A program made the position numbers and the translations under genes. Below, piece by piece: positions 18,668-33,200 of a DNA stretch of 64,000 nt (its first letter is position 1; each line of letters starts with the position of its first letter). Below the pieces are notes generated by a model. It saw only the letters and a list, made by a program, of their open reading frames with translations, was not told the origin of the DNA and ran no database searches. This DNA is from Deuterostichococcus epilithicus (lineage: Eukaryota; Chlorophyta; Trebouxiophyceae; Prasiolales; Stichococcaceae): NCBI GenBank assembly GCA_033439295.1, contig JAVTLE010000005.1, forward strand, positions 1,910,501-1,974,500, read 5' to 3'.

Positions 18668-21600
18668 CTACAGTTTGAGGTCTTGCAATGATGTTGATGC
18701 GCCATTTGCCGCTGCTGCTGAATTGCTGCTGCCGCCTGGCCGCGTGATCACGACAGTGACTGTGCAGCTGAGGTCCTCGCTCCTGAGCAGGGACTCGTCC
18801 TCTGCAATGACGTCCGCGCCCGACGGCATGCTGTCTGCTGGCTGGGGGATAGCGCCCAGAGTGCTCCTGCACGAGATGCCAGCAATGATGGGTCACCACA
18901 GGCCAGCTTCCTCAGAATCGTTACCTGAGCATGCATAGACATCATGGACAAGTCGTGCCATAGGCCACCACGCAGCGCACCTGATGAGGTCGGCCTCGCT
19001 CTGCACGACTGACTGCAGCGTTGCCTGATCCTCGCCTGCACCAGACGAAAGCAGTCTGTGAGTCGACTGGGGTCACCGCCAGCTCCCCATTAGTGACACA
19101 GCGCACTGTCCTAGCAACATGCGCCGAAATCGCCACTCTCAAGCCGCAGCAGAGCAGGGGCTGAGCGCATATGTGCTTGATGGCACGACGCAACCTTCGC
19201 ACGAGTCACGAAGCTCTACGCAAAGCGGCAACTGCAGCACTCACCGCCGGAGGTGCGGTAGAAGATGGCGACGGCATCCGTCGCGACCAGGCCGGCGCGC
19301 TTGCGCAGCTTCTGCACCCGGTTGAGCAGCTCCCGCGCTAACCCCGCTGCCGCAAGGCCCGCCTCCGGCCGCAGGTCCAGCACCACCAGCAGCTCCCCAT
19401 CGCCCGCGGCGTCCATGTCCTCGGAGCCCACGCCCTCTGGCGCCTTGAAGTCCCGGAGCACCTGGGTGGGATGCCAGCCGAGACAGGTTTGGGTGCGTGG
19501 CGAGGACCAAACACAACAGGTTGCCAGAGCCAAACACCCCGCCCTCTCTCCCGGCGAGCCGTCCATGCGGTGTGGGTGGCTCAGACCAGTGAATGCAACC
19601 CAGAGGGTGGAAGCTGCAAAGCTGCAGGAAAGCAACGGCGAGCAGCACCTTGATCTCGCCCTCGACGTAGGTCTGGCCGTTCAACGTGACGCTGCCCTCG
19701 CGCTCGTAGGCGGCGATCTGCTCAGCAGCCATGGCCTTGATGGCCGCCGCCGCATCCTTCATGCCCTTACCCAGCGACTTGCCGAGCCGCGCGCCGATGG
19801 CCTGCAGCAGAAGGTTTCACGCATTGATGCTAGCTGAAGTTCGAGAGAGCCGCCCACACACCAGTATTATTCAATGAGTATGGCGCTCGCGCATCCAGCA
19901 GCACAGCACAGCAGGGGAAGCGGGAGGGCGGCGCCTTCCAATCGGGCTCGGCGCGCAGCTGCGCATACTGCAGCGGCTGGTCGCACGTCTCCAGACTGCG
20001 CACGTTGAGCTCCTCTACCACATACTCCCGCAGCTCGCCTGCAATGAAGAATTTATCGGGTTTGTGAGACCACAGGCTGTCAGCACCGACCCGATGCATG
20101 GCTCCACCACATGATCTCGCAGCTCGCCTACAGCCCGGCACAGACGCTGTGTGAGACAAGAGGAATGCAAATGCATGTGGTGTTTGGTAAGTGGGCACCA
20201 GCTGCCTGCTTGCCTGCAGCGCATCATCAACCGCTTTGTGAGACCACACGCTGCTACAATCCCATTAAGATTTGTGTGGTCCAATGGCTGAATGCTGTAC
20301 ATGAAGGCAAAGGTGCGGCAACCCATCAGGGTGTGTTGTGGCTCAGCGGCCGCTGCCTGCCAGGGAGGTTTCATGTTGCTGGTCAACACGCCGATGCGCA
20401 TTGGCCTGCCGTCAGGCTGACCAGCAGCACTTCCTGGTCGATGTTTTTCGATGATGGCATGGTGCAAGAGACTGCAGGAAGACCCACCGGCCATGTCATC
20501 CAGGAAGGAGGGCTCCGTGTGCACGACGACCAGGCTGCGCAGTGGCACCTTGAGCGGCTTCTTCTTCTGGTCCCTGATGACGCGCCCTAGCTCGATGACC
20601 TGCTGCATGCGCTGCACGCTCTGCGTGCCACCAAACGGCAAAAGGAGGTCAGCGTTCTACAAAACGGGGGAGACTGTCGCGCGGCGGGTCGCAGGGTACC
20701 CTCGTGACCTGTCTTGGAGGCATGGGAAGACTCCGTCCCTGTGCATGCAGATTGGACATGCAAGTGATGCTCGAACACGCCAAGCAATTGCCTCACGCCC
20801 AGCACAGATGCTGCTTAAGTTGTGATGCAGACCTGCTGGATGTGCTGGTCCGCGGGCAGCGGCTCCGTCGCCGCCGGGACGTCGCAGAAGTGCACGCTCT
20901 CCGGATTGGCGTCCGAGTCGCCGTCCTGACACCGCCGCAGGTTCTGGTACATGTGCTCCGTCAGGAACGGCGTGAAGGGTGCCATCACCTGTCGCGGCAA
21001 AGGATCAGTGTGTGGGGGCATCGTGTGATCGCATCGGACTCTGGGTGCGCTGGACCGACAGCATTCACCAGGCTGGTGCGCATGCCTGCAGGCAGCACAG
21101 TTGTGCGATGGCAGGGCCTCAACACCCTGATGCAAAGAGTGTGAACAGTCAGCACAAGCATATGACAACAGCCTATCGTAGATACGGCCTGAGAGCTTGA
21201 CGAGACAAACGGAGTTGGCTTGCACCTTGCACAGCGTGAGCAGCGTGGTGTACAGGGTGCACAGCGCGGTGAGGGTGTCGGCGTCGCCAAGCTTGCCCTT
21301 GAGGCGCTTGCGGTTGTAGCGCACGTAGATATTGGTCAGCTGGTCGATGAACTTGACCAGGTAAGGCACCACGGTGTACAGCCGGTAGCTGTCCATCTCC
21401 TTCCTGCATCCGTACTGACACACTTTGATCAGAACATCAGCACCGACACGACTTGTTCAGAGCAAACATGATGTTAGAGTCCAGCTCATGCCATGAGCCC
21501 GCCTGTGGTGCCCAACACCGCTGCATGTGGCCTCTCCTGCGTGAACACGCTGCAGCGGCAGCCTGCTCAGCGGTGCCAGGGCTGGCTGCTGGCAGACAAT

Positions 21601-24600
21601 GTGCTGGCCAGGTGCTGACTCCCAAAAAAGTATGGACCCAGAGTCGGACCTGACATAGTTGACCAGCAGCCGGGTGGACGCGGAGATCCAGCGGTCCAGC
21701 ACATTGGTCGCGCCGTCTGCGATGTCCTGCACAGTAAACGGAGAAGGCAAATTGACAAGAGTGCATGGAAGAAACCCACTGTGACAGGACACAGAGGTGC
21801 TGCACCAGGCTGCAGGTGTGCGGCGGCGCGATGGCAGGACAGCAATCAGCTGCTCGCTGCATCACAACATCGAGCTGAGAGGCGCGACATCGGCGTCGGG
21901 CTGTCAGACAGTACGAATATCGTTAGATATTGAGCTCAGTGGTCATCACACAATTGAAGTTGTCATCACTCAGCGCCAGCCGCCAATGCTACAACACCCT
22001 GTCATGCATGCCTGCAGTCCGCTCAAGGATCACAGTTCGAACGCACAAACGTCTGCAGGGCCCATATAAGATTCGTTTTGAGGAACCACAGGTCAAACAA
22101 GGGCACCTGGGACGGCTGGAAGGCGCGGCCGGTGGCCTGCTCCCAGCGCTGCGCATTCTGCACCAGGAAGCGGTAGGCGTTGTACCAGGGCAGGAAGACG
22201 TCCTTGACGATGGCGAAGACGCCCGCCTCCTCGAAGCGCAGTGACTCAGCGCGCACGACCGGAGAGTCTATCAGGTACAGCCGCAGCGCGTCCGCGCCGT
22301 ACTTGCTGATCACCTCCACCGGGTCCTGTTCGCAGCAGCCAGCACGGCGATATGTCGCCGTGAAGCTGTTGCATTGCACTGTGCCAGTGCCAGTGTCAGT
22401 GCCAGTGCCAGTGCCAGGCAGTGCATGTCGCCAGACAATAGACTGCATGTGGGGGTGCCAGCATGATTTTGACGCGGATTTGACACAGCTGTCCTGTGAC
22501 ACAAAGCAATGAGGCAGGTGCAAGTGTATCTCCCTGACGTGGGCACGGCTGAATACCGCCAACAACGGGGCAGCAGGGGCATGCGGTTGAGACAGACCCC
22601 AGCCACACTGAGATTGCTCGGCTGCAGTCAAGATGGCAGCGCCACAAGCAGTGCGCAAGCGCACCGGGTAGTTCTGCAGCCGCTTGCTCATCTTCTTGCC
22701 GTCGGCGGCAAGCACCAGGCCATTGCACACCAGGTTCTTGAACGCCGGCTTGTCGAAAAGTGCAGTGGACAGCACCATGAGCGTGTAGAACCAGCCGCGC
22801 GTCTGATCCAGCCCCTCCGCCACAAAGTCTGCCGGGAAATTCTCCTGTTGCAGGGCGCACCTCGAACACGTCAGCAATGTTCTCTCTGCTTCACCAACTT
22901 TGGCCCCAACAACCCGCGAAGATTTCAATGGCAGCATGCCGCAGCATGCACACATGTTTTCATGAACGGCTGGCACCAGACAGTCGCCACACCTCTGTGT
23001 CAGCGATCGAAAAGGAGGGACGCACCAGGAAGAACTCTTTGTTCTCGAAGGGATAGTGGTTCTGCGCGTAGGGCATGGAGCCGGACTCGAACCAACAGTC
23101 AAACACAGCATCATCGCGGCGCAGCACGCCGTTCCCCTCCCTCGACGGGATGGTCAGGTGGTCGATGAAGTGCCGATGCAGGTCGTCCACCTGCGACCAC
23201 GGGTAGCTGCGTCATATCGCGGCGTCACGATTGCATGCCAGCTGCAGCAGAACACAGTAAACAGTATGGCTAGAGACGAGTGAGAGACAAGCAACCCCGC
23301 AGCCTTGTGCACGGGCAAGCAGCCATCTGTTGTGCGAAGATGTCAGTGAGATACAACCGTGCTACTGCGCCCCAGTGGGAATTGTGGGACGTCCAGCGGG
23401 CACCCCCAGCACCAGCGACGCAGCACCTTCTCGCCGGTGAGCTCCTCCAGCTCCGCCTTACTGCTGATGACGACCACCTCGTTCCCGTCCTCGCTGGCCC
23501 AGATCGGCAGCGGCGTCCCCCAGAATCGGCTCCTGCTGATCGCCCAGTCATTGGCGTCCTGCAGGCATGAACGCAACGGCTCAAGCTGTGCTGACCCCAG
23601 GTGCAGGCGGCTGCCACGCGGTGGTGCTGTGTGTTCTCGAGACCTGGGACACGAAAGATGGTACCGAAGCAAGCTTCAGGCTGCAGGAGGTTTCGGCAGG
23701 CGTTTCCAGGACGCAGCTGAGCCTGGACTGCACACTGACACCAGTCAATCATGGGTGGCGGCTCAGACCACACCTGGAGCCAGTTGTGGAAGCGCTTCTC
23801 CTTAATGTAGGTGGGCACCCACTCCGTCAGCGTGTTGTTGGCCACCAGCTGGTCCTTGATGGCCGTCACCTTGACGAACCAGCTGGGCACCGCCTGCGGT
23901 TGTAGTCAAGGAACCATGCTCAGATCAGCACATCCAAATTCAACACGTTTGGCGACAGGCCAAGCGTTTTGATCGCCACTCATGACACACGCAGCCCTCT
24001 TCAGGGTCAAGTGACCGGTTGCAGGCGGCAGCCTGCATCATCGTGCCGGGTCGCATGCAAGCCGTGCAGCGGAGTTGTTGGCAGCGCCCACCCTGTAGAT
24101 GAGCGGCGTGTCAGATCGCCAGCAGAAGGGGTAGCTGTGGTGCTCCACCGCCACGTTGAGAATGCGGCCTGCCTCCTTCAGCTTGGCGATGATGGGCCTG
24201 TCGGCGTCCTTCACGAACCTGCCCGTATGCACAACAAAGACAAGACGATTAGCAGGGGCAGTCATACACTCTGCCAATGAAAGGGACCGAAGTTTGTTGG
24301 ACAAGTGGGTTGTTCAGCATGCTGACCCGTTGACAATGCATGCCGCTCCGCAGGGAAGGACCGGTGGTTCGACCTGCACCGTGGACAACCAGGAAGAGAG
24401 CACTCGACCCGCAGAGGCGAGGACCCCTGCAAGGCAAGGGCTCTCACATGCTCTCGAATTCGGGGACCACCTCCGTAAAGCAGCCGTCCGCGTCCAGCGG
24501 GCAGGGCAGCTCGCCGCCCTTCTCCACAATGCCTGCGACAGATAGAGGGTTTGAGAACGTTGGCCGATGATGCCAGCTGGGCAGGGTCAGGGAGAGTTCA

Positions 24601-27432
24601 GCCAGGCTACTAGGCTCAGATATGCGGGCCATGCAACGCGCCAAGCCAAGCAGACAGCAGTGTGCGCGACCGCCAGCCCGCCACCTTTGGGTGGAAGCTG
24701 CCTAATAGGTGAACGCCACACCGTACTGGATGCCAATGCGGTAGTCGTCCTCGCCGAATGCTGGCGCATTGTGCACAACGCCAGTGCCGCTGTCGGCCTT
24801 GACGTAGGTGTCGCACAGCACGCGGAAGGCACCACCCGCCTTGAAGTGCGCGAAGTAGGGGAACAGCGGCGTATATGTCTTGCCCTCCAGCTCCTTGCCC
24901 GGGAACTTTGATAGCACCTGCAGACGATTCAGGAGCACCTAAGCAGCTGCGCTGGCTCACAACACTTCTAGCTCCCAGAACCGCAGCGGAGCCCTGCCGC
25001 AGAATCACATGCAGGTGACTTGTCAATGCGAGCTACAGGCAGAAAGCACGCTGTTGCCAGAGCCGCAGGCCCCGGTGCGCCCCCGCTTGGCAGACAACCT
25101 TTTTCCTGCCTTGTCGCAGGTGAGCACCTCGAAGGGCGGCTGCTCGGGGACGTCGGCCATGCCCTTCTTCTTCTTGCCAGCAGCCTTGGGTACAGCGCCT
25201 GGCAGCTCCGCCAGCCGCGCCTCCAGCAGGATGTACACCGCGCCGGTGGCCGGGTTCTTGACCTGCGAACGATGCCATGCAAGCGCATCGGCCAATAGCA
25301 GAGTGGCAGGTGAGGGGGTAAGGCCAGCAGGCCATCGGCGTCAGCTCTGCGGCCAGCAGGCAACCGGCAAGCCGAGACAAGGGTCGAGAGCATACCAAAT
25401 GGCTGTCTTGCTTGAAACCACATTGGCAGAGCAGCCGCCATGCGTGCTCGCTCCAGCTGGCACCTCCTGAGGGGCACTGCAGCTGCCATACTTCTGTATT
25501 CCAGGTGAAGGATGGCCGAGGCGGCACGTGTTGTTGCCAGAGAAGGATTTTTGTCTCTAACAAACGCACTCGGACGTAGGTCATCTCCGGGTGCACGCAC
25601 AGCGACATGTTGCTGGGCAGCGTCCAGGGCGTCGTCGTCCACGCCACCATCTGCGCGTCGTCGGGGTCGTCTTCCAGCTGGAATGCCACCTGCTCAGCCA
25701 TGGGCCGCAGGCTGTCTGTGCCGCTGCAATGGAGGTGCGAAGCGATGCGGACAGTCGTGGACCTCTGAGCATGCCGAAAATAACTGGTGTGAGGCGCAAG
25801 TATAAGCGCAGCAGGCACATGGCAAATGCTTGACGAATGGAACGAGGGCACTCGTGCGGCCCCCTACAAAAGGCTCGCGAGTGGACAGCCTCTGGATCAC
25901 GAAGCAGGATGGGCCAGAGCGCCGCACCGTGACGGCGGGGTCGTCCACATCCTTGTAGTTCTGGCCCGCCTCGAAGTTGGACAGCGTGGTGCTGCATGCC
26001 GTCGAATACGGCATCACCTGCAGTCCGGGACAAGCGAACTGGGCGGTGTCCGCGCAGCACAATCACTCTGCTGATCCGTTGATGACACCAATTGGCCGCC
26101 AAATGCGCTTCAGGCAGCGATACCACACAACGTGCTGCTGCTGCTGCCGCCGCCGCCGCCGACAACGACGCCGCTGCCACGGCTGCTGCCGCTGCTCAGC
26201 CTGTACGAGACTGTACTGCTGCACTCCTTCATCGGGAGGGGACACACCTTGAAGCCCTTGTAGACGAGGCCCTTCTTGTACAGCTCGCTGAAGGCCCACC
26301 ACACGGACTCCATGAAGGTGGGGTCCAGCGTCTTGTAGTCGTTCTCGAAGTCGATCCAGCGGCCCAGGCGGTGCACCGTCTTCTCCCACTCGCCCGAGTA
26401 CCTGACGAGAGCAGCGATGGTCAGGAGCTTCCATGTGTGTACCCAAATGGAGGGCAGACATACATGAGTTTATAAGTACACAAGGTTTATTTTGCCTGTG
26501 GAACATCAGGTCTGCGGAACATCAGGTGATGATGACTCGGTGTCTTCACAAGGTGCAGCTGACGGCGTGTGTTCTTTCCTGGAGCAACCACCACGGAAGC
26601 CTCGTGGTGTACTGACCTCATGACGATGCTCCGGCACTCCTCGTTGTACTTGTCAATGCCCAGCTTCAGCACGTCTTCACGCGACTTGATGCCTGCAGGC
26701 ATGGCGCAGGGCATCGGCCTGCCAGCCTTCGAGTCTGGAGATCTGATGCCGAGGGGCGGTCAAGACGCCCGCGCGGCATCAGGGGCCAGCCGCAGCCCGT
26801 GCAGGTTACATGAAACGGCAAACAATGCCCAGGACTGTCGCTTGCTCACCCAGCTTCTTGTCTATCTCATACTCCACTGGCAGGCCGTGGCAGTCCCACC
26901 CAAAGCGCCGGACCACATGCCGCCCCGTCTGGCTGGCGTATCGCGTCACAATGTCCTGCGAGGGGAGGTTTCACAAACATACTGGCAAGTCCATCGGGTA
27001 TTTGACTGCGGCCCTTGCCTGGAAGGAGTTTCAGGACATGTATTCCCAGTCAGCCAACGCGCCAGCCGCGGCAGCGCCTCACCTTGATGCTGCCCGCCAG
27101 CAGATGGCCGTAGTGCGGCAGGCCGGTGGCAAAGGGCGGACCGTCATAGAACACGAACTCCTTCTTGCCCTCAGTACGCCGCAGCTGCTCCCTGCAATGA
27201 TGCACAGCGGACAGCATTGGCGGCTCGTGGAAACAGCGGCGGGTGCCTGGTGAAACTAAGTTGGACCGTCAACACAGGAGTGTCATGTCGGACGAACAGT
27301 CCCATCAACAAGGCTTTGGATTGCCTACTTGAAGGCGTCAGCCTTGTCCCAGAAGGCCAGTGTCTGCAGCTCCTCCGCGGGGAAATCGAACTCCTTGCCC
27401 TCGCACACGGACTGCAGCGCGCCGCTGGGCAT
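18668..27432 (-). CDS. IARS1: Isoleucyl-tRNA synthetase, cytosolic eukaryotic type
   Basis: A long minus-strand gene of more than 20 exons. It begins [18 protein letters not shown], followed by [14 protein letters not shown], the usual N-terminus of cytosolic IleRS. The class I signatures are present: HYGH (27115-27104, inside [16 protein letters not shown]) and KMSKR (22694-22680). Between them lie CP1 editing-domain pieces and [28 protein letters not shown] and [13 protein letters not shown]. Downstream are the anticodon-binding helices and the eukaryote-specific C-terminal extension ([31 protein letters not shown]). The stop is at 18670-18668. The enzyme charges tRNA-Ile and edits mischarged valine. 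Introns contain short satellites, for example a GCCAGT hexamer tract near 22381-22425. I did not fix every splice site, and the start could lie slightly upstream. Confidence 0.9.
22381..22425. repeat. GCCAGT-type hexamer repeat in an IleRS intron
   Basis: About seven imperfect copies of GCCAGT (one reads GTCAGT) lie in an intron between the KMSKR exon and the following one. A simple repeat with no coding role. Confidence 0.7.
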
Positions 27433-28077
27433 GGCGACCTCAGCCCGCCTGTCCTGCACGCAGCCACGGTCGCACAGATGTCAGGGTTGGCACGGCTGCA
27501 ACTTCCCAGTGCCGGGCATGCACATGCATGTCAACATGCAAGGAATGGTTCATGTTCGGCCAGGGTTCGTCGAGACACACGAGTGCTTCGTTCTGTACCT
27601 GTGCCAATGGCTCTCTCCGTTTGCAAGCCTACACTTTTCTGTTGAAGGGGCTGACGGCTGAGTGCCTGCTGTAATTCAAGTGTCCGATATCAACGGCGCT
27701 GCAGCGGCACGGCTGCAGCGCTCAAAACCAAAGACGCGCCAGCTCAGCGTTAGAACATATCTCAACACCACTGTATGAATGCACGGCGTGTTTTGCGATT
27801 GGACAGTTTTCTCTGACGGGGTAACAGCCTTTCTGTCCCTGACGATCATGTAATCCAGCACAGTTGCCTGAAGCGAGGTGCAGCGCTGGATTTTAAGCGA
27901 TTTTGACGCCGCCAACACTCCTATCAATAACAGTGCTCCTGTCTCGTGCATCTGCAGAGTCGCACCCCTGGATCACCAACATCCGTGGGGTCGGGATCTG
28001 CCTCAGCTGCGCCGCTGAACAGGTGTTCAGAAACAACGAGTGTGTGAAAAGGCCACGTCGAGCACGTCATTAGTACG
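27433..28077. promoter_or_regulatory. Divergent spacer between IleRS and the DUF2358 gene
   Basis: 645 bp between two start codons on opposite strands. The part after 27660 is visibly more AT-rich than the exons. I see no gene, repeat or convincing TATA box; it must contain both promoters. Confidence 0.4.
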
Positions 28078-29845
28078 ATGGCTGGGCAGGTTGCTGCGCA
28101 TGCGCGGCCGCTGTGTAACAGCAGGCTGCCATCCCGCGTGCCCGCCGCGCGACCCGCGCACCAGCACAGGCAGGCGCGGCCCAGGCTCTACGTCCGCGCG
28201 GCACAGTCAGACGAGAAGGAGAAGGATCAGCCGGGACTGGGCCTAAAAGCCGCATGGGCTGCGGCAGAGCAGTACGGGAACCTTGTGGGAGGCAAGCGGG
28301 AGTCCCAGCAGCCGGCAGAGCGCAAGGTGTGTAAATTCACCACGGCGGCGCTGCAGTATGGCACAGAATTGCAAGTAGCGTGCATTGGGAGTGTCAGCAG
28401 TGCTCACGCACGTGGTGGAACTCACACACACTCGTGCCCAAGCAGTGTCTCTCATGCATGCATGTCGCCGCAGAAGCACATCAGCCGGGAGGATGCCATC
28501 GCGAGCATCAAGTCCGACTACGAGTCCAACTACTTCGTCAGCGGGGATGGGGAGCTGGCAGCGTACGACCCTGACTGCCTGTTCAAGGACGATTTCGCGT
28601 CCTTCAACGGAGTCGGTCAGTACATTCGGCGCGTACGAACTTGCATGCCGATTTGGGTTCACGTTAATTGCAGTGACGAGTGACGTCCGCGATGCGCCAG
28701 ATTCCTGCTGGCATCAAGGCTCATCTTCTCGTGCAGAGCGCTTCAAGAACAACGTCAGCAACCTCGGCGGCCTCACGTAAGTACCTTGCGCTGTGAGCTG
28801 GTAGCTGGAACAGCATCTCTTGCCCTGAGCTGCCCAGACGATTGAGAATATGCGCTGCAGGGAGAATGTCAAGCTTGATGTGGGTGGTTGGGAAGAGAAG
28901 GAAGACTCCGTGAAGGTGAGGCCGCCTGGTGATGCATGGAGGATCATGCAAGCCTGCAGCATCGTGGCCCGATCCTTTCCTGTCCAAATGGGTGCCAGCC
29001 CATGTCGATCCACTGAGGAGGTGTTGAGTCACCGAAGGCCAAGTGGCGGTTCAGCGCCATCCTCAAGCTGCCCTGGCGGCCGCGCCTGGCGGCAGCGGGG
29101 GCCACGACCTACGTGTTCGACAAGCAGACGGGGCTGGTGGTCGAACACATAGAGGAATGGGACGTCGAGGCGCAGAAGGTGGTCGTGGCAAATTCTCGGC
29201 CCCTTCCCTCCGCAAGCCCGCCCGCCTGTGCAGAAGTCGCCTCGGATCGTCACAGCCGTTCGTGAGCTTGCTGCTGGTCGTGGTGCCAGGTGATCCAGCA
29301 GCTCCTGAAGCCTGCCTCAAAGCCGACCACCGATGCGGAGCGGTTCATGGACAGCCTGTCACGAGGTGGGTCGCTCACTCATGCGTGGGAGGTAAACAGC
29401 ATCAAGTTGCCGCGCTGTGGCAGATGGACCAGTTTCTGTGGCGTGACAGCCGGCCCACATTGCTGACAGGCAACCTGGCTTTTGCGCAGGGCAAGTCCTG
29501 TCCGCATGGGCAGTCATCTCAAACTACGCCATCCTGCCCTCTGGCGCCGTCATTGGAGCCATCGCAGCGGCACGCAAGCTGGGAGGGGAGGGCTCTTATG
29601 AGGTAGGCTACCATTCTACAGCATCGCCATGGCTGCGTGGACGTCCTCTGATATGCAGCTGCACCTGGCGAAGCCGCGCCAGCGTGCATGGGCAACATAT
29701 CAGACATGCTCCACAATGCTCTGTCCTGCAGGGTGCCCTGTTCGACATCCTGGCCTTCACTGCTTGGGGAGTGTTTGCAGCCGCGTTCCTCTCAGAATTC
29801 ATCAAGGTCGCCACCCCCAAGGATGACCGCGGCAGCAGGTGGTAG
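28078..29845 (+). CDS. DUF2358 chloroplast protein with C-terminal membrane segments
   Basis: Eight exons (28078-28326, 28474-28615, 28737-28776, 28861-28915, 29038-29178, 29290-29365, 29490-29602, 29732-29845) are fully in phase and give 309 residues. Residues 1-45 are Arg/Ala/Pro-rich with few acidics, as expected of a chloroplast transit peptide. The NTF2-like DUF2358 (PF10184) domain follows: AIASIKSDYESNYFVSG, DPDCLFKDDFASFNGV, RFKNNVSNLG, KWRFSAILKLPWRPRL and VVEHIEEWDV. After it come two hydrophobic stretches, VLSAWAVISNYAILPSGAVIG and ILAFTAWGVFAAAFLSEFI, which could anchor it in a thylakoid or envelope membrane. The biochemical role is not known. It is divergent from IleRS and convergent with 6PGDH. 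Confidence 0.82.
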
Positions 29846-30297
29846 CGGACCACTGTATTCTCATCGCACCAGGGTCTATGGGCATGCAGTTGCACGGCTG
29901 TTGAGCTAAGAGCTGGGTCTTCAAAGTTTCTGATTTGGAAGGTTTGAGTCTATTCTGAATGTACTTTACTGGCCCGAATCACCCAGCGGCAAATGCACAT
30001 CATTCGCTATGCCCCCTGGCAGTTCAAGCATGGCGAGGTGGAACCTACACTACCTACCTAGGTACCTCAAGAGCCCAACGATTCCAGGAGCGTGGGTCAC
30101 ATTCCAGCAGGCAACAGCAGCACTGCCGAACAGGAACCATCCAAGATCGACGATGCGGCTTGCCTACCGTTTCGATCATTCCTTTGTCTGAAGTGAAGAC
30201 TCTAGTAACCCACTACAGCAGACGCTTTTATCCATGGCGGTGAGCTCCGAGGCAAAGGTACAGAATGGTGGCTGCCGAATGCTCTGCAGTCCCATCT
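29846..30297. other. Convergent 3' spacer
   Basis: 452 bp between the stop codons of the DUF2358 gene and 6PGDH, presumably both 3' UTRs. I find no coding similarity, repeat or RNA gene. Confidence 0.5.
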
Positions 30298-33200
30298 CTA
30301 GACCTTGTACCCTGAGGTGGTGATGGAGTCAGCAGACTGGCCGGCGGACCACACGGTGTGGAACCAGCCATCCTGGCCATCGTTGCGCTCGTAGGTGTGG
30401 GAGCCAAAGAAGTCACGCTGCGCCTGCACCAGGTTGGCCGGCAGGTTTTCCCGCCTGTACTGGTCGAAGTAGCTGAGCGACGTGCTGATGCCGGGCGTCG
30501 CGATGCCTGCACGACGGGGTAGCTTTGCGACGTTAGCATTTTGAATGGCCATCCAACGAATCATTTCGAAGACAGCTGGGTACCTTAGTATCGCGAATCC
30601 ATCGCGCGTCAATCACGTAAGGTCGGAGGCATGTGCGCAGCTGCCACCAGGTGTTCCGCCACACTGCGACTAGCCCTTCCAAAAGTGCTTGCTGGCGACT
30701 TCAGATGGTATGAAAGCATGAAAAAATGCGCCCCGAAGCAGGATACAGCTTGGCTGAAGTCCAAGGAGACGGTGCTGGAATTTTTGCGAGTTTGGAGCAA
30801 CAAGTCATTCTGCCCTTCACGCAGCTTTTGCGCACCGCCAGAAGCTGCGCATTAGGGCTTGTGCTTGGCCTCAGTGGATGTATATGCGCGGCAGTGCGCA
30901 TATGGTAACATGTATATCTCTTTGTAATGATTAGACAGAGACTCAGCCCTGGCGAGGCAAGTGTTCAGTGAGACAGCACCAGCGACGCACCGGCGTCAAT
31001 GGCCTGCTTGACGACGCGGCGCCACGACTCCTGGTGGTCCGTCAGCTTCTTGGCGAAGTACTCGTCCATGAGCAGGTTCTCCAGAGCCGGGTCGCGCTCG
31101 TACGCCTGCTTGATCTCGTCCAGGAAGTTTGCGCGGATGATGCAGCCGCCCTGCGGCATATTGGCAGAGACACGCAATCAACAGGTGTTCACATCCTAAC
31201 ATGGACACACATCTGGGCAGACCCAGGCTCTACTGCGGCAGAGGGAGCTGAAGGTACACTGCAGGTCGATGAACATAATCATGTATGTCATCACACCGGC
31301 CTGTGCACATGCAGGCTGCCTGCCAATACCACTTCCGCCAAAAGAGAGAAGTGGCGGCGCCGCTCACCTTCCAGATGCGGGCGAGCGCGCCCAGGTTGAT
31401 GTTCCAGTCCTTGGCGGCGGACTTGGCCTTGATGATGTTCATGCCCTGTGCGTAGCTGCACACCTTGGCAGCGTACAGCGACTTGGCCACATCCTCAATC
31501 AGCTGCTGCTTGTCGACGCCCTGCACCAAACGAGAACCAGGAGTCGATGCTACGGCAAGTCTCAAGTGATGAGCCACAGACAGGTTGGAAAGGCATCTTG
31601 CGAAATGAATCGACAGCATCAGGGCTGGCACAATCGGCAGGGGCCGCGCGCCATGGCAGCGCGCCATCAGCGGCCACACAAAGCGCATCTCACTCAGCGT
31701 GCCTGCTCCCCACCCATCAGCCCCCCTCCACCCCCTCTCCCTGTCCCCCAACCCCCCGGGGGCGCAGCTGACAGCCCCGTCAGAAGCGCGCACCTCGAGT
31801 TTCTTGGGCGGCGCGAGGCCCAGCGACTCGTAGTACTTTGCGGCCGCCACGCGCTGGTCCTTGAGACCCGACAGGAAGCGGCCGTCCAGCGCCGCCTCGA
31901 TGGTGGGCGCTGCCACCGACAGCTCGGCCGCCTGCTGCACCGTCCACTTGCCTGCGGGAGAGGGAGGGGCGAGCGCTCAGGGGCTGCAGCGGCCATGTTG
32001 CGAGGGCTGCCAAAGGCCAACTACAGCGGTCAACCCTGCCTTCTCCGGTCCAGAAGCAACCACCTCTGCCGCCCGCATTGGTTGGCACCCCACTCCCGTG
32101 CGTGGCAGATGCGTAAGACATGCATTGCTGAATTGCAGGGACCAACGATGCCACTCTGCCGCACAGCCTGCCGCCAGTTGCACACGGGCTTCTTGCAGGC
32201 GGAGAAACACACCGGTGCCCTTCATTCCAGTCTTGTCCAGGATCTTGTCGACCAGGAAGCCGTCGCCCTTGTCGTCCTTCTTCGGCAGGATGAGCGACGA
32301 GATCTCGATCAGGAAGCTGTCTAGGTCGCCCTGCATCGCGCGCGATGTCAAGGTGACAAAATTTGATTTGAGCAGCAGGCGCTCTGGCTTTAAGAAACAT
32401 GGGCACTCATTGCACCCCCGCCGCCATGCCAAGGGGCCAGTGGTGCACAGCTGTGCACAGGCACACCCTCATGCAGACTGTTGCTGGAGTTCACAGCAGC
32501 ATTTCCAGTTTGGGATGGGCCCCGGGTGGTGCTCCCGGGCCCCCACACATCATGCAAGGTGCAGACACCTTGTTCCACAGCGTGAAGGTCTCCGCCAGCT
32601 CGTCGTTGGTGAGGCCGCCGACCGTGCGCAGCACATCGTACGCCTCCGAGATGAGCTGCATGTCGCCGTACTCGATGCCGTTGTGCACCATCTTAACGAA
32701 GTTGCCCGAGCCGCCCGGGCCGATGTGCATGACGCACGGCCCATCGTCCACCTGCAGGTAACGGCCTCCCTGCTTGAGGCGCGGCACATCCTCACACAGC
32801 AAAGGCAGCACCGCCAGAGCAGCTGCACTGCGCATGTCGGAGCATGAGGGCGAGCATTCGCACGTGAAGCACACAGGATAGGGAATGTTCACCTGAGCCG
32901 CCACCTTGGTGACGATGGGCTCGATGAACTTGTAGGCGTCAGCATCGCCGCCGGGCATCATGGAGGGGCCTACACAGCGGGCGCAGGCTGCTGAAGCATT
33001 CTGCTTTCGAGGGGATTTTCCTGGCCGGGCAAGTGTCAGACCAGCAGACGGTGTGCAACCAATGGCCAATGCGCCACGCAAAAGAGCAGCTCACCATTGC
33101 GGGCACCCTCCTCGCCGCCAGACACGCCCATGCCCATGTAGCGAATGCCCTTCTCTGCAACCGCTGCTGCTCTCCGCTCGGTGTTCTCGTACCTGCATCA

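Noticed and set aside
28040-28246. Alternative frames around the start of the DUF2358 gene
   Set aside because: Only the frame from 28078 splices in phase to the conserved domain.
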